Shown: positions 1 through 12,327 of the stretch, in pieces
Numbering within the stretch: position 1 is the stretch's first letter
Layout of the letters: each line of letters starts with the position of its first letter
Origin: Bolinopsis microptera
Lineage: Eukaryota; Ctenophora; Tentaculata; Lobata; Bolinopsidae
Length of the DNA: 64,000 bases
Direction of reading: 5' to 3'
Assembly (NCBI RefSeq): GCF_026151205.1
Contig: NC_087079.1
Location: 11,646,635-11,710,634, forward strand
The notes under the pieces: generated by a model
Databases searched by the model: none
Told to the model about the DNA's origin: nothing
What the model saw: only the letters and a program-made list of their open reading frames with translations
Made by a program: the position numbers and the translations under genes

Positions 1-594
1 ATATCTATTACAAAAAAGCGACTTGAAAAAAAAATAAGTTCCCCACAGAGACTGTATCATATAGTCATAAACGTTTTTTTGTTCCTGAGTATAATTACTC
101 CAAATCATGTCCTTATGCCTTACAAACTGTTCTTTAGAGACCCCTGGATATTTCCTAACAAACTCATAGTATTTAATGTCCCCGTAAGTTAAGAAAAGCC
201 AGTACTTAGATTTGCTATGTTTGTTAGAATTCATACTTGCGAAAATGCAACAACACGTCATGCTATTTTGACTTTCTAGTGAGGGTGCTCCTGTTCTCTG
301 GATTTGGGCAGTAACTAGTTGCTTGCAGAAGCATTTAATCCAGCGAAGTTTATTTGGTCCTCTTTCGTTAGATATGAAATGAGCGATACTGTTATCTACA
401 ACGTTTTTCAACTGTTGGCTACATACTCTCACCTCAGAGATGGTATAAAAGTCTCCTTCCGCTGTGATTAAATCTATTATCTTTGAGATAACGTCCAGGT
501 TTAGTACTGCTGATCGTTTCCGTCTCCATTGTTCCTGGCAGTCCCTGTATTTGTGTCCTTTGCTGTTACAGGCAGTGCATCTCCGTATTGTCAT
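1..594 (-). CDS. Unknown protein with N-terminal CCHC zinc knuckle, 3' partial
   Basis: The minus strand is open from an ATG at 594 to the window edge (198 codons, no stop), so the C-terminus is missing. Residues 6-19 fit the zinc-knuckle spacing C-X2-C-X4-H-X4-C exactly (C6, C9, H14, C19), which is known for binding single-stranded nucleic acid or protein. Residues around 150-190 (EFVRKYPGVS followed by a W-x-x-Y-T-x-E-Q-K-x-x-Y pattern) weakly resemble the second half of an HMG box; that is a guess. I do not recognise the family. No intron is needed. It could be a host gene or a transposon-derived protein, since zinc knuckles are common in both. Confidence 0.6.
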   Translation of the reverse strand, partial: MTIRRCTACNSKGHKYRDCQEQWRRKRSAVLNLDVISKIIDLITAEGDFYTISEVRVCSQQLKNVVDNSIAHFISNERGPNKLRWIKCFCKQLVTAQIQRTGAPSLESQNSMTCCCIFASMNSNKHSKSKYWLFLTYGDIKYYEFVRKYPGVSKEQFVRHKDMIWSNYTQEQKNVYDYMIQSLWGTYFFFKSLFCNRY

Positions 595-3500
595 CCTTTT
601 CCAACTTAATCCTGATTTAAATAACTAAGTTTTATATTTTAAAACAACGTGATAATAATCTAACTAAAACTCAAGAAGAAGTAAATACTGTGCAGTCATA
701 GCCTTCAACCCCCCAAATAACCACTAACTTCACACTACTCTTTAATCTACTTATCAAAACTCTTCCGCATTCCCACTTCACTGAAGCTTGCTGACAATCT
801 TGATTTCAAATTTCAGATGGCTCCTCGTATAGGGCACTTTTAAACCACCAAGCACCCTTTGTATGGTGGCATACAATTCACAAGGTTCCCTCTTACTAAT
901 TGAACCAACGCCTTATCAACAACCATTCAGCCCATCTTCCCATAACTTAACACATCTTAATATCTCAAATCTCATAATCTCATAATCTCGTAGTCGTATA
1001 ATCTTTATCAAATATCTTTCGCTTCATTCATCTTTCACTTCTTTTTACAATATACGGCCGTATATTATCTACAATATTTATCACCACATTCCCTTCACAT
1101 CATAATTTCTATAACCCCCCGTTATCATCACATCGTCATCTCTTTTACTGCAATTACTACAAAATCTCATCATATTCATCCCTCTTTCCCCAACATCATC
1201 ACATCTTATCTCGCAATTTTCCCACAATATCTCATCATATTCATCCCTCTTTCCCCCACATCATCACATCTTATCTCGCAATTTTCCCACAATATCTCAT
1301 CATATTCATCCCTCTTTCCCCAACATCATCACATCTTATCTCGCAATTTTTCCACAATAATAAATTTCCCCTTAATTTACCTCTTTACTGTCTCTCATCA
1401 TCACGGCTATGCTGCAACAAGTAATTACTATCAATGAAAACTAACTAAACGGTATGTACTAAAAAAAATGAAAATAAAAATAAAAGTGCTCTAAAGGCAA
1501 ACTAAGGTTTGGTGTCTCTTCCAGATTTTTTGAAATTTTTGCTTAGAAAATTTGTACAGAGAGAGCCGCATTGGGCTCCATTGTTAAGATGCGTACTCGG
1601 GTTTCAGCACGACAACTTTACTTAACGGCCTAATTACTGCTCCAAATTCCCATGACTACTAGAGATTATTTATGTATTATATTTCATTAAATTGGAATGG
1701 TATTAATTTAACTACGTATAATGGGCTCCTTTTAACTAGAGTATGGAAATTCACGTTCCGATATTATGGAATACCTCCCGGCTTGAGACTCACTCAGGGC
1801 AGAGTTCAAACCCAAACTCCCATGTGTACAAGTGTAGATTATGACAATAATTTATGTATAACTATGGACTTCGAACTTTTAGGTTAATTTATGTCTAGAG
1901 TTTTAACTTCGAACTTTTAGATGAATTTATATCTGGAAGATAACCAATTAAAACAAGGGAATATGGATTGTAAAATAATGCAAGACCAATCCAATAGTAC
2001 ATAAAATAAGTGTTCCATCTCATGGTAAAGTCCGTTACCCTAAATCAGTTGGGTAGCTGGGTGATCAATGGGAACTGCAGTGTGTATTTATAACGGGGCT
2101 GGCTGACTCTCTCTCTCTGGACGATGGACAGGTACTGGTAGCTTCTAGGATCACTGCGAAATGGAATTGGTAAGAGAACGTAAAGGGGACATATAATTAA
2201 TTAAGAATCTAATGACACGTTAGGTTGAATAAATCAACATATAATAAAACAATACGTAAATACAACGATAACCAATAATTGAATACACAATGTAAATTAA
2301 ATCTATAAGTGACTGACCGTGATTGACCTCGTTCTCTCCTAGTCCTACATTCTTTATAACGGCTGGGAACGAGGCACAATCCGCGGGAGGGGTTTGTCCT
2401 GAAAAGGGACAAATTATAAGCAAGTGACAGATTAATTAATGACAATAATATACTAACTAGGATAAAATTAAACAAGATAAAGTTAAATAGAGTATTCTGT
2501 AGAATACGAAATATGTAGAACGTATCAATTAATGCTCAATGACTTACGAGATAATAAGGTAGGTGGTGCTAAGGTTGGGACAAGCAGGCAGGTTAGGATA
2601 GGGCTCACCCACAATATTACCTAGGAAATGATAAACTATTAGGAACTAATTAATAACCAATCGGGAATGACCTTAGTATTACGAACAATGTGAAACAATA
2701 ATTTGGGAATAACATTGCAATGAACAACATCTAATGAATGGGTTACATAATAATAGAACAATACCTCGAGCAACAAACTTCCTAGCTTAGCTGGAATTTA
2801 CGGAAGTGACGGGAACCAATTGCAATGTTCTGGTGACTTCTGGTGGGGATGAAAGGATAAGTATTTTAGTCGCATAATATACTAAGGCTTTTGGATCAAT
2901 GAACTTAATTCTAACCTCACTAAATTAAAACGATCTTTAAGGATACAAACAATAAGGTCAATGATTAAAACAAGGGCTACCAACCTTCTTAATGGACTAG
3001 TGACATGGGAGAGAGAGACAGCACACTAAACCACCCCGGGCCGGAGTTGCTGAAGAAGAGCGATGGCAGAAGAAAAGGCAGTGATAAACTTGTCTTCCAT
3101 CCTTTTGTAGTCCAGAGTGTTCCGTGGAAGGGGAGTTGTGGATGAGGCGGTATAGCGCGTTATCCAGGTAGCAACAAACAGGTTATTACAACAGGTTATT
3201 GATACAAATCCCGGTTTTTAAAACTGGTTAAAATACCGTTCCACTAATTGACGAATTCAATAACTCTGTTAATCCAATAATTTCGTTATAAATAATTCTA
3301 ATAACACTAAATGGCCTTTCTGACCAATGGCTGCAGTGCTCTGCAGATCTCTCCTATCAGATCTTAATCATATAAATGATCACTTAATTCATCTTAATCA
3401 TATAAGTTAACACCTAATTCATTTTTATGAAACCTTATGTTACGAAGAATATTTGCAAATTTACATGGTTTATTTACCATTTTAATCCACATATTTAACA

Positions 3501-4011
3501 CATGAATTGCAAATGAACGGCATCACTTGGGACCAACTTGACTTCTCAGCTACTACCTACGTCCTCAACAGGGCCCTTTTAGAACAATCTCGAAGATCGA
3601 CTGAATTAAAGTGATTAAGCTTGATTGACGATGTCAATCCGCGTCCGTCGCGAAGCAGAGCAACGCTCGAAGCAGAGCAATTTTGCGCGGCGCGTCGAAG
3701 CGGCGAAGTCCTCCAATGATTAAGCACGCTTGTACCTGCAACCTGGGGACCCCAACACCCAAGTTTACAAGTTATTATTTTTATAAACATAAAGAGAATA
3801 GAGATACGGTGGGATTTGACATTTGATATGTATGAACAATGAAATATGGGATCGTTCACATATTACGAAATCATTTTCAATTTCACTTCCCCCTGTATTA
3901 TCAGTTTTACACATAGCTATTTTAGCTTTAAAAATAATATTCCAAGTGGTTTGTATTAAAGTGCATATATTGATTTTGAATAAATTGTGAAAGATTGGAT
4001 CTCGATTCATG
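595..4011. other. Intergenic DNA, no gene seen
   Basis: AT-rich DNA without a convincing coding frame. It holds the 65-bp tandem repeat at 1166-1360. From about 3560 to 4011 a degraded interspersed repeat is also found inverted near 24240-24300 (the block around 3570-3615) and in direct orientation near 25500-25550 (the block around 3960-4010). Short ORFs of 60-100 codons here look like chance. Confidence 0.6.
1166..1360. repeat. 65-bp tandem repeat, 3 copies
   Basis: Units starting CTCATCATATTCATCCCTC begin at 1166, 1231 and 1296, an exact 65-bp period with only single-base differences. The unit is pyrimidine-rich on this strand. No coding potential is evident. Confidence 0.9.
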
Positions 4012-4098
4012 TTGTATCACGTGGTGACCCCCACTGTCTTCGACGCTACAGGGGGAGCCGCGCACTTCGTGCGCGGCGGGTCATACAACGTATGACAA
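4012..4098 (+). mobile_element. hAT-like MITE 'PAL', copy 1 (87 bp)
   Basis: Short element beginning TTGTATCACG and ending CGTATGACAA, flanked on both sides by a perfect 8-bp target duplication GATTCATG (4004-4011 and 4099-4106). The interior is a series of palindromes: CACGTGGTG, a GC-rich hairpin GCCGCGCAC/GTGCGCGGC, and GTCATAC/GTATGAC. Other copies lie at 24403-24512, 24640-24746 and 26055-26160. The 8-bp duplication suits hAT-type transposition; the class assignment is inference. Confidence 0.85.
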
Positions 4099-4869
4099 GA
4101 TTCATGAAGTTAAGAAAAATGTTGTTGCTTTCTTGAAATTTATTGTTTTCTTGAACTAAACAGGGAATTGTTATGAAAACACTGAAATTGAACATTTATC
4201 AAAAATTACCACGGCACTATTCGATGTGAATATAAGATTCACACTCCTAGATCATAAAAAGTCGAGGAGTGTTTGATAGGCGAGGGCCTGAACTACATCT
4301 TGTTGTGATGTGCATTTATGAAATTTTATTTTTAGTTGACAATTTTCAAAGTTACAAAGTGGTTTATTTTCTACCCGTTTGTATTTATTAATTCATTAAT
4401 GGAATTATAGGTGTCTAACCTCATAGTTAGACTATTGAGAAAAGAAATTTTTTTGAGAAAAGACAATTTTATTATTTTTCACCAATTCAATACACAATCA
4501 ATCAATAAATTTATATCCGAATAAACTTGATTTCAAAGTAAATGATACTAGTATGCTAAGTTTTACCATTGCTTAATTTATATGCATATTATTTGAAATA
4601 CTGCGATGTAGTGAAGCATGTGAAAACGAGGATAAGATTTGTAATGTTGAGAACAACTCTTATTGCTCTACTAGGGTACAGAGGAAAGAAGGTGGAAACC
4701 AAACATGAGACCCCTTTATCAGAAGTCTCATACAACCTCATCCCTGCCCCTATAATCGAGTAGATCGTTTCTTGAAACTTGTGTTTATATTTGATAACCA
4801 CATATACATGGGTGGGACATAAGCACATTATTTCATTTCATTTCATGCGCTAATCTTACTAATTATTTT

Positions 4870-5240
4870 TATCAATGAGTGCCTGCCTGATTGAGATACT
4901 TTTGTCTGGTATGACTTGCTACTATCACTCATTCGAGGAATACATCGAATCAAAGAATATTCATTTTGACAGTTTCTCAGATGGCTGAAATATGAAGCAT
5001 AATGAGTTAATTCATTACGTGTGATCAAGTGATTGCATTGACATTAAATCTGCATTATGGGAACCGTGCAGAGAGCCCAATTACAGTGCCGTAGCAAGCT
5101 ATCACATGATTAGTGATTGGGTAATCATTGATGACTCAATCAATTTTGCTAACAAGATAAACAAATTGCTTGATAACTTCGTCATTCAACATCATATCCG
5201 TTTTACCTCATCTTTTCTGATCATATTCCTGATTTCGTCA
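4870..5240 (+). mobile_element. Degraded partial copy of the mariner-like MITE family
   Basis: Stretches such as TCTGGTATGACTT, ATTCGAGGAAT, CAGATGGCTGAAATATGAAG and CATTACGTGTGATCAAGTG align in order with the interior of the two intact 766-bp copies at 40127-40892 and 56371-57136. Both terminal inverted repeats are missing. It lies just upstream of DNAJC17. Confidence 0.65.
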
Positions 5241-5389
5241 CGACTTTTAGCAATATGTTACTTGTGGAATTTCTAACATGTTTATAGAACAAACTGAAAG
5301 TAATGGATCACTGCACACTGAACGCCACAAAAGTCTTGTTGTTAAACTATTTTTTAACTGTTTACCACTCCCATCAGGATACAACAAAC

Positions 5390-7220
5390 ATGGCAAACCG
5401 AGATTTGATTGACATACACAAAGATAATTTGTATGACATACTTGGAGTTGCTCATGATGCTGCAGTAAAAGATATCAACAGATCATACAAAAAGCGTGCT
5501 TTAAAAGTCCATCCCGACAAGAATCCAGATCCAGCAGCTCACAAGATATTTTTGAAGTTGACTCAAATTTTGGAGTTACTCACTAATCCTGAAAGTAGGC
5601 AAAGTTATGATACCGTCCTTAAGGCCAGAGAAGCTGCAAGGTAAGTAAATAATAAATAAATAAATTCTAATATTTATTACAAGCTTCGACATTAAAACGC
5701 TCCCAACGAAGATGTATTTTTAAGGATCATAGACTAGTATGCCAACTTCAGGACATAACCATGTCATAACCAGGACAGTCAGGCGTCACAACCATGTCAT
5801 AACAAATTGTGATGATAAATTCAAAATCGGTCACTAGCCTAGCTGGCTAATGACCGCTTTTGAATAGTCGGCTATTGACCACTTTTTAATTGTGACTTGG
5901 TTATGACCTGGTTAGTTGGGAATACAATGTTTTTAGGGCATTATATATATGAATAATACTTAACCTAAAGCATTTTGTTAAAGAAGTAATCTTCAACAAA
6001 CAAGTTATAGTATAGTAATTGGATATAATGTTTTAATGTATAATCTTCTAAAACATTTGGGCAAAAATTGATAAGACTTTGATGTCGTAAGAATCTTCTT
6101 AACTCTTTTTTTTGGCTATCTGCATCATTAATTATTGTAAATTGATTTCAAAGCAAGATTTTATATTATATATTTTTAAGATTGCGCACAACAAAGTTAG
6201 ATGCCAAACGTAGAAAATTGAAAGAAAGTCTGGAAAGTAAGGAAAATGGTGAAACGTCTTGTACCTCATTACGAAAAGCAGAAAAGTTGTTGCAAGAAAC
6301 AATAGATAAATTGCAAACTGAAGGTTGGTTTTTATCCTTGTGACTTATTTAGTTTCGTAATGTAGTTTTTTAAGTTTAAAAAAATCCTTATCACTATCCT
6401 TAAGGAAATAGTGCCTGATAATGAATGTAATTTTACTTCAAAAGGGTAAAAACAATTTTAAAATGCAGGTGAAAACTTGCTGAAAAGAGAAGAAGAAAAG
6501 TTGCGTCAGGAATTCTCAGCAAAAACAAATTTTGTTATTGCAGATAAGGCCACTCTAAAACTTAAGTGGAAATGTAAAAAAGAAGATACCAGTAACGGAG
6601 GATACAGTACAGTTATCCTAAGACAATTTCTTCAAAAATATGGACCTGTTAGTGACATAGTTGTGAATTCTAAAAGAAAGGGGTCTGCACTTGTTGTTTT
6701 CAACTCAATAGCTGCTGCAAAAATTTGTATGCAGAAAGAAAAAGGGTTAGAGGCATGCCCGCTATCATTCAGAATGTTACATGAGACTGATACATCTGAC
6801 ATCAAACAGCCATCTCCTCGGACAGACAGTACAAACTCTCAAAGCTATGTGCCATTTCAGCCATCAGAACCTGGCAAATTTGCCTCATTTCCTAGTTTCA
6901 ATGTCAGTCCTAACATAGCCAGTTTTAACGGAAATGGTGTCGACAAGGACTATGAATCTTTAACTCTCATGAGGTTAGAAATTGTTCAATTTGTATCAAT
7001 TGAACGTCCTGTGATTGACAGAATGATGAGTGATAACGTTCTTATTACATGGCCAATGCTATGCATTCTTTTGAAGATCTTTAATTCTTTTAATATTTCC
7101 TTTAATTAAAAGTTTTAAATGTTTTAATCTCTTAATCCTAGGCTAAGACAAGCGGAAGAAAGAAAGCGACTGATAGAACAGATCCAACAGAAAGACGACC
7201 ATGATGGGGATGGATTGTGA
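5390..7220 (+). CDS. DNAJC17: DnaJ homolog subfamily C member 17 (DNAJC17)
   Basis: Exons 5390-5640, 6181-6323, 6469-6973 and 7142-7220 join in frame to 325 codons, close to the ~300 of the family. The order is the family order: J domain in exon 1 (LYDILGV, the HPDKNPDP motif with catalytic HPD), a charged coiled-coil linker in exon 2, then an RRM in exon 3 introduced by LKLKWKCKKED and KGSALVVF, and a short helical tail (MRLRQAEERKRLIEQIQQ) completed by exon 4. The family is a nuclear co-chaperone linked to pre-mRNA splicing; this is known of orthologues. The frame is open upstream to an ATG at 5303, but an acceptor-like CATCAG just before and the match MANRDLIDIHKDNLY favour 5390. Intron 1 has short repeats of GTCATAAC. 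Confidence 0.93.
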
Positions 7221-8259
7221 AAATGTTAAAAAGCCTAGAATTTAGGAAGCAGAAATCGATCAATTTTATTGACAAAAATTTAGCTATGTTGTTGTAAGAT
7301 TTATAAATAATTATAAATATATATTCTGAATTGATATATTCACGCCATTTATTTACCTCTCAAATTTTGATCAATTTTATCAAGTAAATGAAATTTGTCT
7401 ACCTGTTTTGTTAATCCTTTCAAGTTTACACCATATAAATTAATATCCTAAAGGCAGCTATATATATAAGTTCAGTTAACAACAAGACGTATGGAGTCAA
7501 GTCTGGATCAGGTAGGCTTCTTCCATATTTTCAGTCTTCGATTTGTCTTTACATACTATTTAGAAAGGTTAGCCTTATCATGTGACGACTATAACTAGTC
7601 TATCAATTTGACGAATGTTACTATATCCCAAACACGGTTGCTAAACGTTTTGTGTCACCAGTTTACGTTTAAAATGAGTCCACCAGCAGTATTAACAAAG
7701 CCTATCACTTCAGTTTACGTTTAACATCAGTCCACCAGCAGTATTAACAAAGCCTATCACTTCAGTTTACGTTTAACATCAGTCCACCAGCAGTATTAAC
7801 AAAGCCTATCACTTCAGTTTACGTTTAACATCAGTCCACCAGCAGTATTAACAAAGCCTATCACTTCAGTTTACGTTTAACATCAGTCCACCAGCAGTAT
7901 TAACAAAGCCTATCACTTCAGTTTACGTTTAACAGCAGACCGGCAGCTGCAAACTTCCAGCCCGGCTGTAAAGACCAGGGAAGACCGGACAAGGAACAGT
8001 TCAAGTACACAGTGATCATATGCAACAACACATGCTCTGTTTGCCAGTACTGTCATATCAAGGTTACTATCTCAGTTATTCAATCATTTACCCTCATTTA
8101 ACCTCGCTACCTTGCTTAAACTAATACAGTTCAGTCTGTAACCACAACTAACATTTCTGCTACAAAGCTACAAACATATTATGTACCTATTAAGTACATA
8201 CTATGGGATAAAACATTAATTAAGTACTATGGGATAAAACATTAATTAAAGTTTCGTTA
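7221..8259. repeat. Intergenic, with 52-bp tandem repeat (5 copies) at about 7659-7935
   Basis: The unit begins CAGTTTACGTTTAACATCAG and repeats with a 52-bp period five times, with a partial sixth. Near 8200-8250 there is a second short duplication of ACTATGGGATAAAACATTAA. No gene is seen in this stretch. Confidence 0.85.
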
Positions 8260-8676
8260 TCTGGTGGATTCGTGTAGTGTTTTTGAGTCTCATGATTTGA
8301 TAGTTCTTTTATTCAAATTTCTGATTGTTTCTGAATAGACTCAGTGAAGACAGATTCTAATGGAAATAAATAGCTGAATAACGTATCGACATTTCTACGT
8401 CATACTCATATTCTGAAATAGTATTAATTCAATTATAACGATCAATATTCACATTAAAAATTTGACGACGAAATTTATTTCAAACAAAATATATAACTGT
8501 AAAATAGTTATCAACCGTAAATAGTTTTTAACGAAATCGGAGCAAATATGAACATAAAACTGACAACATTTATCAAATAGGGCTCATCTGAAAATTAACG
8601 AATAGCGTGACGTTATACAGGAGATAAAAGATTAAAAGAGATAAAAGAATTAAACGAGAATATTACTATTTACACG

Positions 8677-9816
8677 TCACTCAGCTAAAAACTGTGTTAG
8701 ATTGTTCAACTCTGTTTTATCGTTGAGTGTTGGTTTATTTTCAACTAAAAATCGGGCTTCTTTAATCTTTCTGTTGATGAGTGATGTTCCTCTATCTACG
8801 ATTTGAAGTTTAAGTTTTGGGGGGCCTTTGTGCTGAGGGTGACTTTCCCTGTAGTGCTTTGCTAGTGGCTTATCTTCGTAAGATTTTGCTGTTGGATTTG
8901 CCGCACTACGGTAATGCTCGTCGAACCTGCACTTGATCGGTCTGTATGTTTCCCCACCATAGTTCTCGGTACAATTGTCTACTTCGCAAGTGATGTGGTA
9001 GACGGTATTAGTTGTGGTGCATTCTCCATCGGTTAAAGCTGCGCATGTTCTGCAGTTTGATGTTGTACAGGATTTCTTGTCAAGGGGTCTGGAGTCTGTA
9101 AGGAGATCCTTCAGTTTCCGTCCAGGTTTCTCGACAATTTTGATGGGGAGTCCACTATGTCTGACAGCATCTCTGTATTTGCGACTAGTAGCTTCGTTGA
9201 CATAGGGTAGTTTGAGAATCGCTCCGTCTTGGTCTTTGTTCTGTACGTTCTGATTAATTCTCTTTCTACGTTTTCTCTTGTTCTTTATGGTTTCTAAGAC
9301 TCTATCAGTGTAGCCGTTGTTGATGAGAAGTTTATCTATCATCTTTTCTGAGTACTTCTCGTTTTCTCTGTTGTTAGAGACTGCCTTTGCGGTGTTGTAC
9401 ATACTCTCAACAGTAGCATTCTTTGTACGTGTTGTATGATGAGAGTTGTAGTGGAGGGTGAGTGGCTTTTTCTGTGGTTTTCTGTAGAGTCTAGAATGTA
9501 CTATTCCATCTGAGTCGATCTTTATTTCCGTGTTGAGGAAGGGAACAAAGTCGTTCTGATTGTCAGGGTAGTCTACAGTTAGTTTGATAAGTTTGTCAGG
9601 ATCTTGTTGTTCGATGAGGTTGCACAGTTGCTGAGCTTTTCGTCTGTTGGTGGTGGCTCCGTTTAGATCGTCGTAAAACCTGCTGTAGGTGGGCAGTGTT
9701 ATCCTCAGGTCTACGTAGACTGAAAGTTTTTCCAGTTTCCACATTTTGACAGTAGCTAGTATAGGTGCAGGGTTGGTTCCCATGAACAGGGTTGGTTCCC
9801 ATGAACAATCCAACAT
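8677..9816 (-). pseudogene. Penelope-like ORF, 5'-truncated copy (379 codons)
   Basis: Minus-strand ORF whose product matches the C-terminal two thirds of the plus-strand copy almost residue for residue (differences seen: KLI versus KLV, final LAE versus LVE). It starts in RT motif B (FMGTNPAP) and keeps the YDD-containing motif (RFYDDLNG), a basic linker and the GIY-YIG-like endonuclease. The N-terminal RT core is absent, so it cannot encode a working polymerase alone. Confidence 0.85.
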
Positions 9817-11453
9817 TCAAGAACATTGCCAAGAGTCGTAATCTCCCTCAAGATGTTACTAACCTGTTAATGAGCCATCACACCACCCTCGCTACTGCAA
9901 GAGTGATGCTTAAAACCCACAAATACACAAGTGATGAGATCAAGACTCTTAACCCTGACACAATGAAAACTAGACCTATTGTTTCAGGCTGCAACTCCCC
10001 TTTCCACAAAATCCTTTGGTTCGTCTGTCACATTCTATCTCCTCTGATGAATCTAGTACCTTCTCATTTGAAAAACACTCACGATTTTCTTCGAAGGATT
10101 AGAAACATCACACCAAATGATCTGAAGAGTCTTACTTTCTTTACAGCAGACGTCGAAGCTTTATACACCAATATCAACGTACTAACAGCAATAGAAGATG
10201 TCATGGAATTTGCCAAAGAAAATAGACAGTCAATCAGTACATACGGTCTCCATCTCTCTGATTTACAAGAACTACTAGAGACAACCCTAGGAAAGTCATA
10301 TTTTGTCTACAACAATCAAGTCTACCTACAGCTTCTTGGATTGTTCATGGGAACCAACCCTGCACCTATACTAGCTACTGTCAAAATGTGGAAACTGGAA
10401 AAACTTTCAGTCTACGTAGACCTGAGGATAACACTGCCCACCTACAGCAGGTTTTACGACGATCTAAACGGAGCCACCACCAACAGACGAAAAGCTCAGC
10501 AACTGTGCAACCTCATCGAACAACAAGATCCTGACAAACTTGTCAAACTAACTGTAGACTACCCTGACAATCAGAACGACTTTGTTCCCTTCCTCAACAC
10601 GGAAATAAAGATCGACTCAGATGGAATAGTACATTCTAGACTCTACAGAAAACCACAGAAAAAGCCACTCACCCTCCACTACAACTCTCATCATACAACA
10701 CGTACAAAGAATGCTACTGTTGAGAGTATGTACAACACCGCAAAGGCAGTCTCTAACAACAGAGAAAACGAGAAGTACTCAGAAAAGATGATAGATAAAC
10801 TTCTCATCAACAACGGCTACACTGATAGAGTCTTAGAAACCATAAAGAACAAGAGAAAACGTAGAAAGAGAATTAATCAGAACGTACAGAACAAAGACCA
10901 AGACGGAGCGATTCTCAAACTACCCTATGTCAACGAAGCTACTAGTCGCAAATACAGAGATGCTGTCAGACATAGTGGACTCCCCATCAAAATTGTCGAG
11001 AAACCTGGACGGAAACTGAAGGATCTCCTTACAGACTCCAGACCCCTTGACAAGAAATCCTGTACAACATCAAACTGCAGAACATGCGCAGCTTTAACCG
11101 ATGGAGAATGCACCACAACTAATACCGTCTACCACATCACTTGCGAAGTAGACAATTGTACCGAGAACTATGGTGGGGAAACATACAGACCGATCAAGTG
11201 CAGGTTCGACGAGCATTACCGTAGTGCGGCAAATCCAACAGCAAAATCTTACGAAGATAAGCCACTAGCAAAGCACTACAGGGAAAGTCACCCTCAGCAC
11301 AAAGGCCCCCCAAAACTTAAACTTCAAATCGTAGATAGAGGAACATCACTCATCAACAGAAAGATTAAAGAAGCCCGATTTTTAGTTGAAAATAAACCAA
11401 CACTCAACGATAAAACAGAGTTGAACAATCTAACACAGTTTTTAGTTGAGTGA
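9804..11453 (+). CDS. Penelope-like reverse transcriptase with GIY-YIG-like endonuclease, 5'-truncated
   Basis: About 550 codons in one frame. RT motifs in order: TRPIVSG, TFFTADVEALYTNI (catalytic Asp), LLGLFMGTNPAP and RFYDDLNG (catalytic Asp pair). Then a lysine/arginine-rich segment, a Cys cluster (CTTSNCRTC) and a Penelope-type endonuclease: VYHITC...YGGETYRPIKCRFDEH, with YGG instead of the usual YIG. The first in-frame ATG is at 9801, but the first codons come from the junction with the inverted copy, so the true N-terminus is lost. The known family role is target-primed retrotransposition. Near-identity with the inverted arm shows a recent insertion. Confidence 0.88.
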   Translation, partial: NNPTFKNIAKSRNLPQDVTNLLMSHHTTLATARVMLKTHKYTSDEIKTLNPDTMKTRPIVSGCNSPFHKILWFVCHILSPLMNLVPSHLKNTHDFLRRIRNITPNDLKSLTFFTADVEALYTNINVLTAIEDVMEFAKENRQSISTYGLHLSDLQELLETTLGKSYFVYNNQVYLQLLGLFMGTNPAPILATVKMWKLEKLSVYVDLRITLPTYSRFYDDLNGATTNRRKAQQLCNLIEQQDPDKLVKLTVDYPDNQNDFVPFLNTEIKIDSDGIVHSRLYRKPQKKPLTLHYNSHHTTRTKNATVESMYNTAKAVSNNRENEKYSEKMIDKLLINNGYTDRVLETIKNKRKRRKRINQNVQNKDQDGAILKLPYVNEATSRKYRDAVRHSGLPIKIVEKPGRKLKDLLTDSRPLDKKSCTTSNCRTCAALTDGECTTTNTVYHITCEVDNCTENYGGETYRPIKCRFDEHYRSAANPTAKSYEDKPLAKHYRESHPQHKGPPKLKLQIVDRGTSLINRKIKEARFLVENKPTLNDKTELNNLTQFLVE

Positions 11454-12327
11454 CGTCACGTAAATAGTAATATTCTCGTTTAATTCTTTTATCTCTTTTA
11501 ATCTTTTATCTCCTGTATAACGTCACGCTATTCGTTAATTTTCAGATGAGCCCTATTTGATAAATGTTGTCAGTTTTATGTTCATATTTGCTCCGATTTC
11601 GTTAAAAACTATTTACGGTTGATAACTATTTTACAGTTATATATTTTGTTTGAAATAAATTTCGTCGTCAAATTTTTAATGTGAATATTGATCGTTATAA
11701 TTGAATTAATACTATTTCAGAATATGAGTATGACGTAGAAATGTCGATACGTTATTCAGCTATTTATTTCCATTAGAATCTGTCTTCACTGAGTCTATTC
11801 AGAAACAATCAGAAATTTGAATAAAAGAACTATCAAAGTTTCGTTAATTATCTCGACCCCAAAATTGCACTGTTTCTACATTTTTTTACACCATACATGA
11901 AAAAAGGCAAAAGTGTAGTGTAAAAAAGTGTAGTGAACTTAAATCTTAAAAATTTCGTTTTTCTTACTGGGACTGAACTAGCGGTGAAGGAAATATCAAT
12001 ATATTGTTTCGTATTGTTTCAAGCTTATTAATTGAAGAATATTTTTCTGAGTAAGAACCATCCTAGATAAAGCAGCAAGACCTGATGCTGATGACGAAGT
12101 CTCAGAGGACGACAAACGATGCATCGAACACTCCATGCTTTTATGGCTTCCATTGTGACTGCTTTTTTTTGTTAGTCAATTCAAACTTATTTAAAAAATA
12201 CGAAATCACACAAAACAAAGCCAGCGGGCACCATTTGCATTTTATCGTAATGCAGCCGATAGCAATACTAGATCGCTCTCATTCAAGTATTAAACATTCC
12301 AGAAGTGAATAAAAAACTATTTTGCAG

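Larger units (their letters stand above)
8260..11834. mobile_element. Penelope-like element insertion: two 5'-truncated copies in inverted orientation
   Basis: Positions 8296-9813 (minus copy) and 10336-11837 (plus copy) are near-identical inverted arms of about 1.5 kb around a 522-bp unique spacer that belongs to the longer plus copy. The flanks carry a 12-bp direct repeat AAAGTTTCGTTA (8248-8259 and 11835-11846), a likely target duplication; the right one overlaps the arm end by three bases. Penelope elements are known to insert with such inverted or tandem truncated partners. The inner junction has a 22-bp local duplication (GGGTTGGTTCCCATGAACA twice at about 9769-9812). Confidence 0.85.

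Noticed and set aside
1672-2475. ORFs of 67-88 codons on both strands
   Set aside because: AT-rich chance frames without motifs, splice context or repeats in other places.
9014-11116. 63-codon ORFs inside the Penelope copies (9014-9205 and 10925-11116)
   Set aside because: Antisense shadows of the Penelope coding frame.
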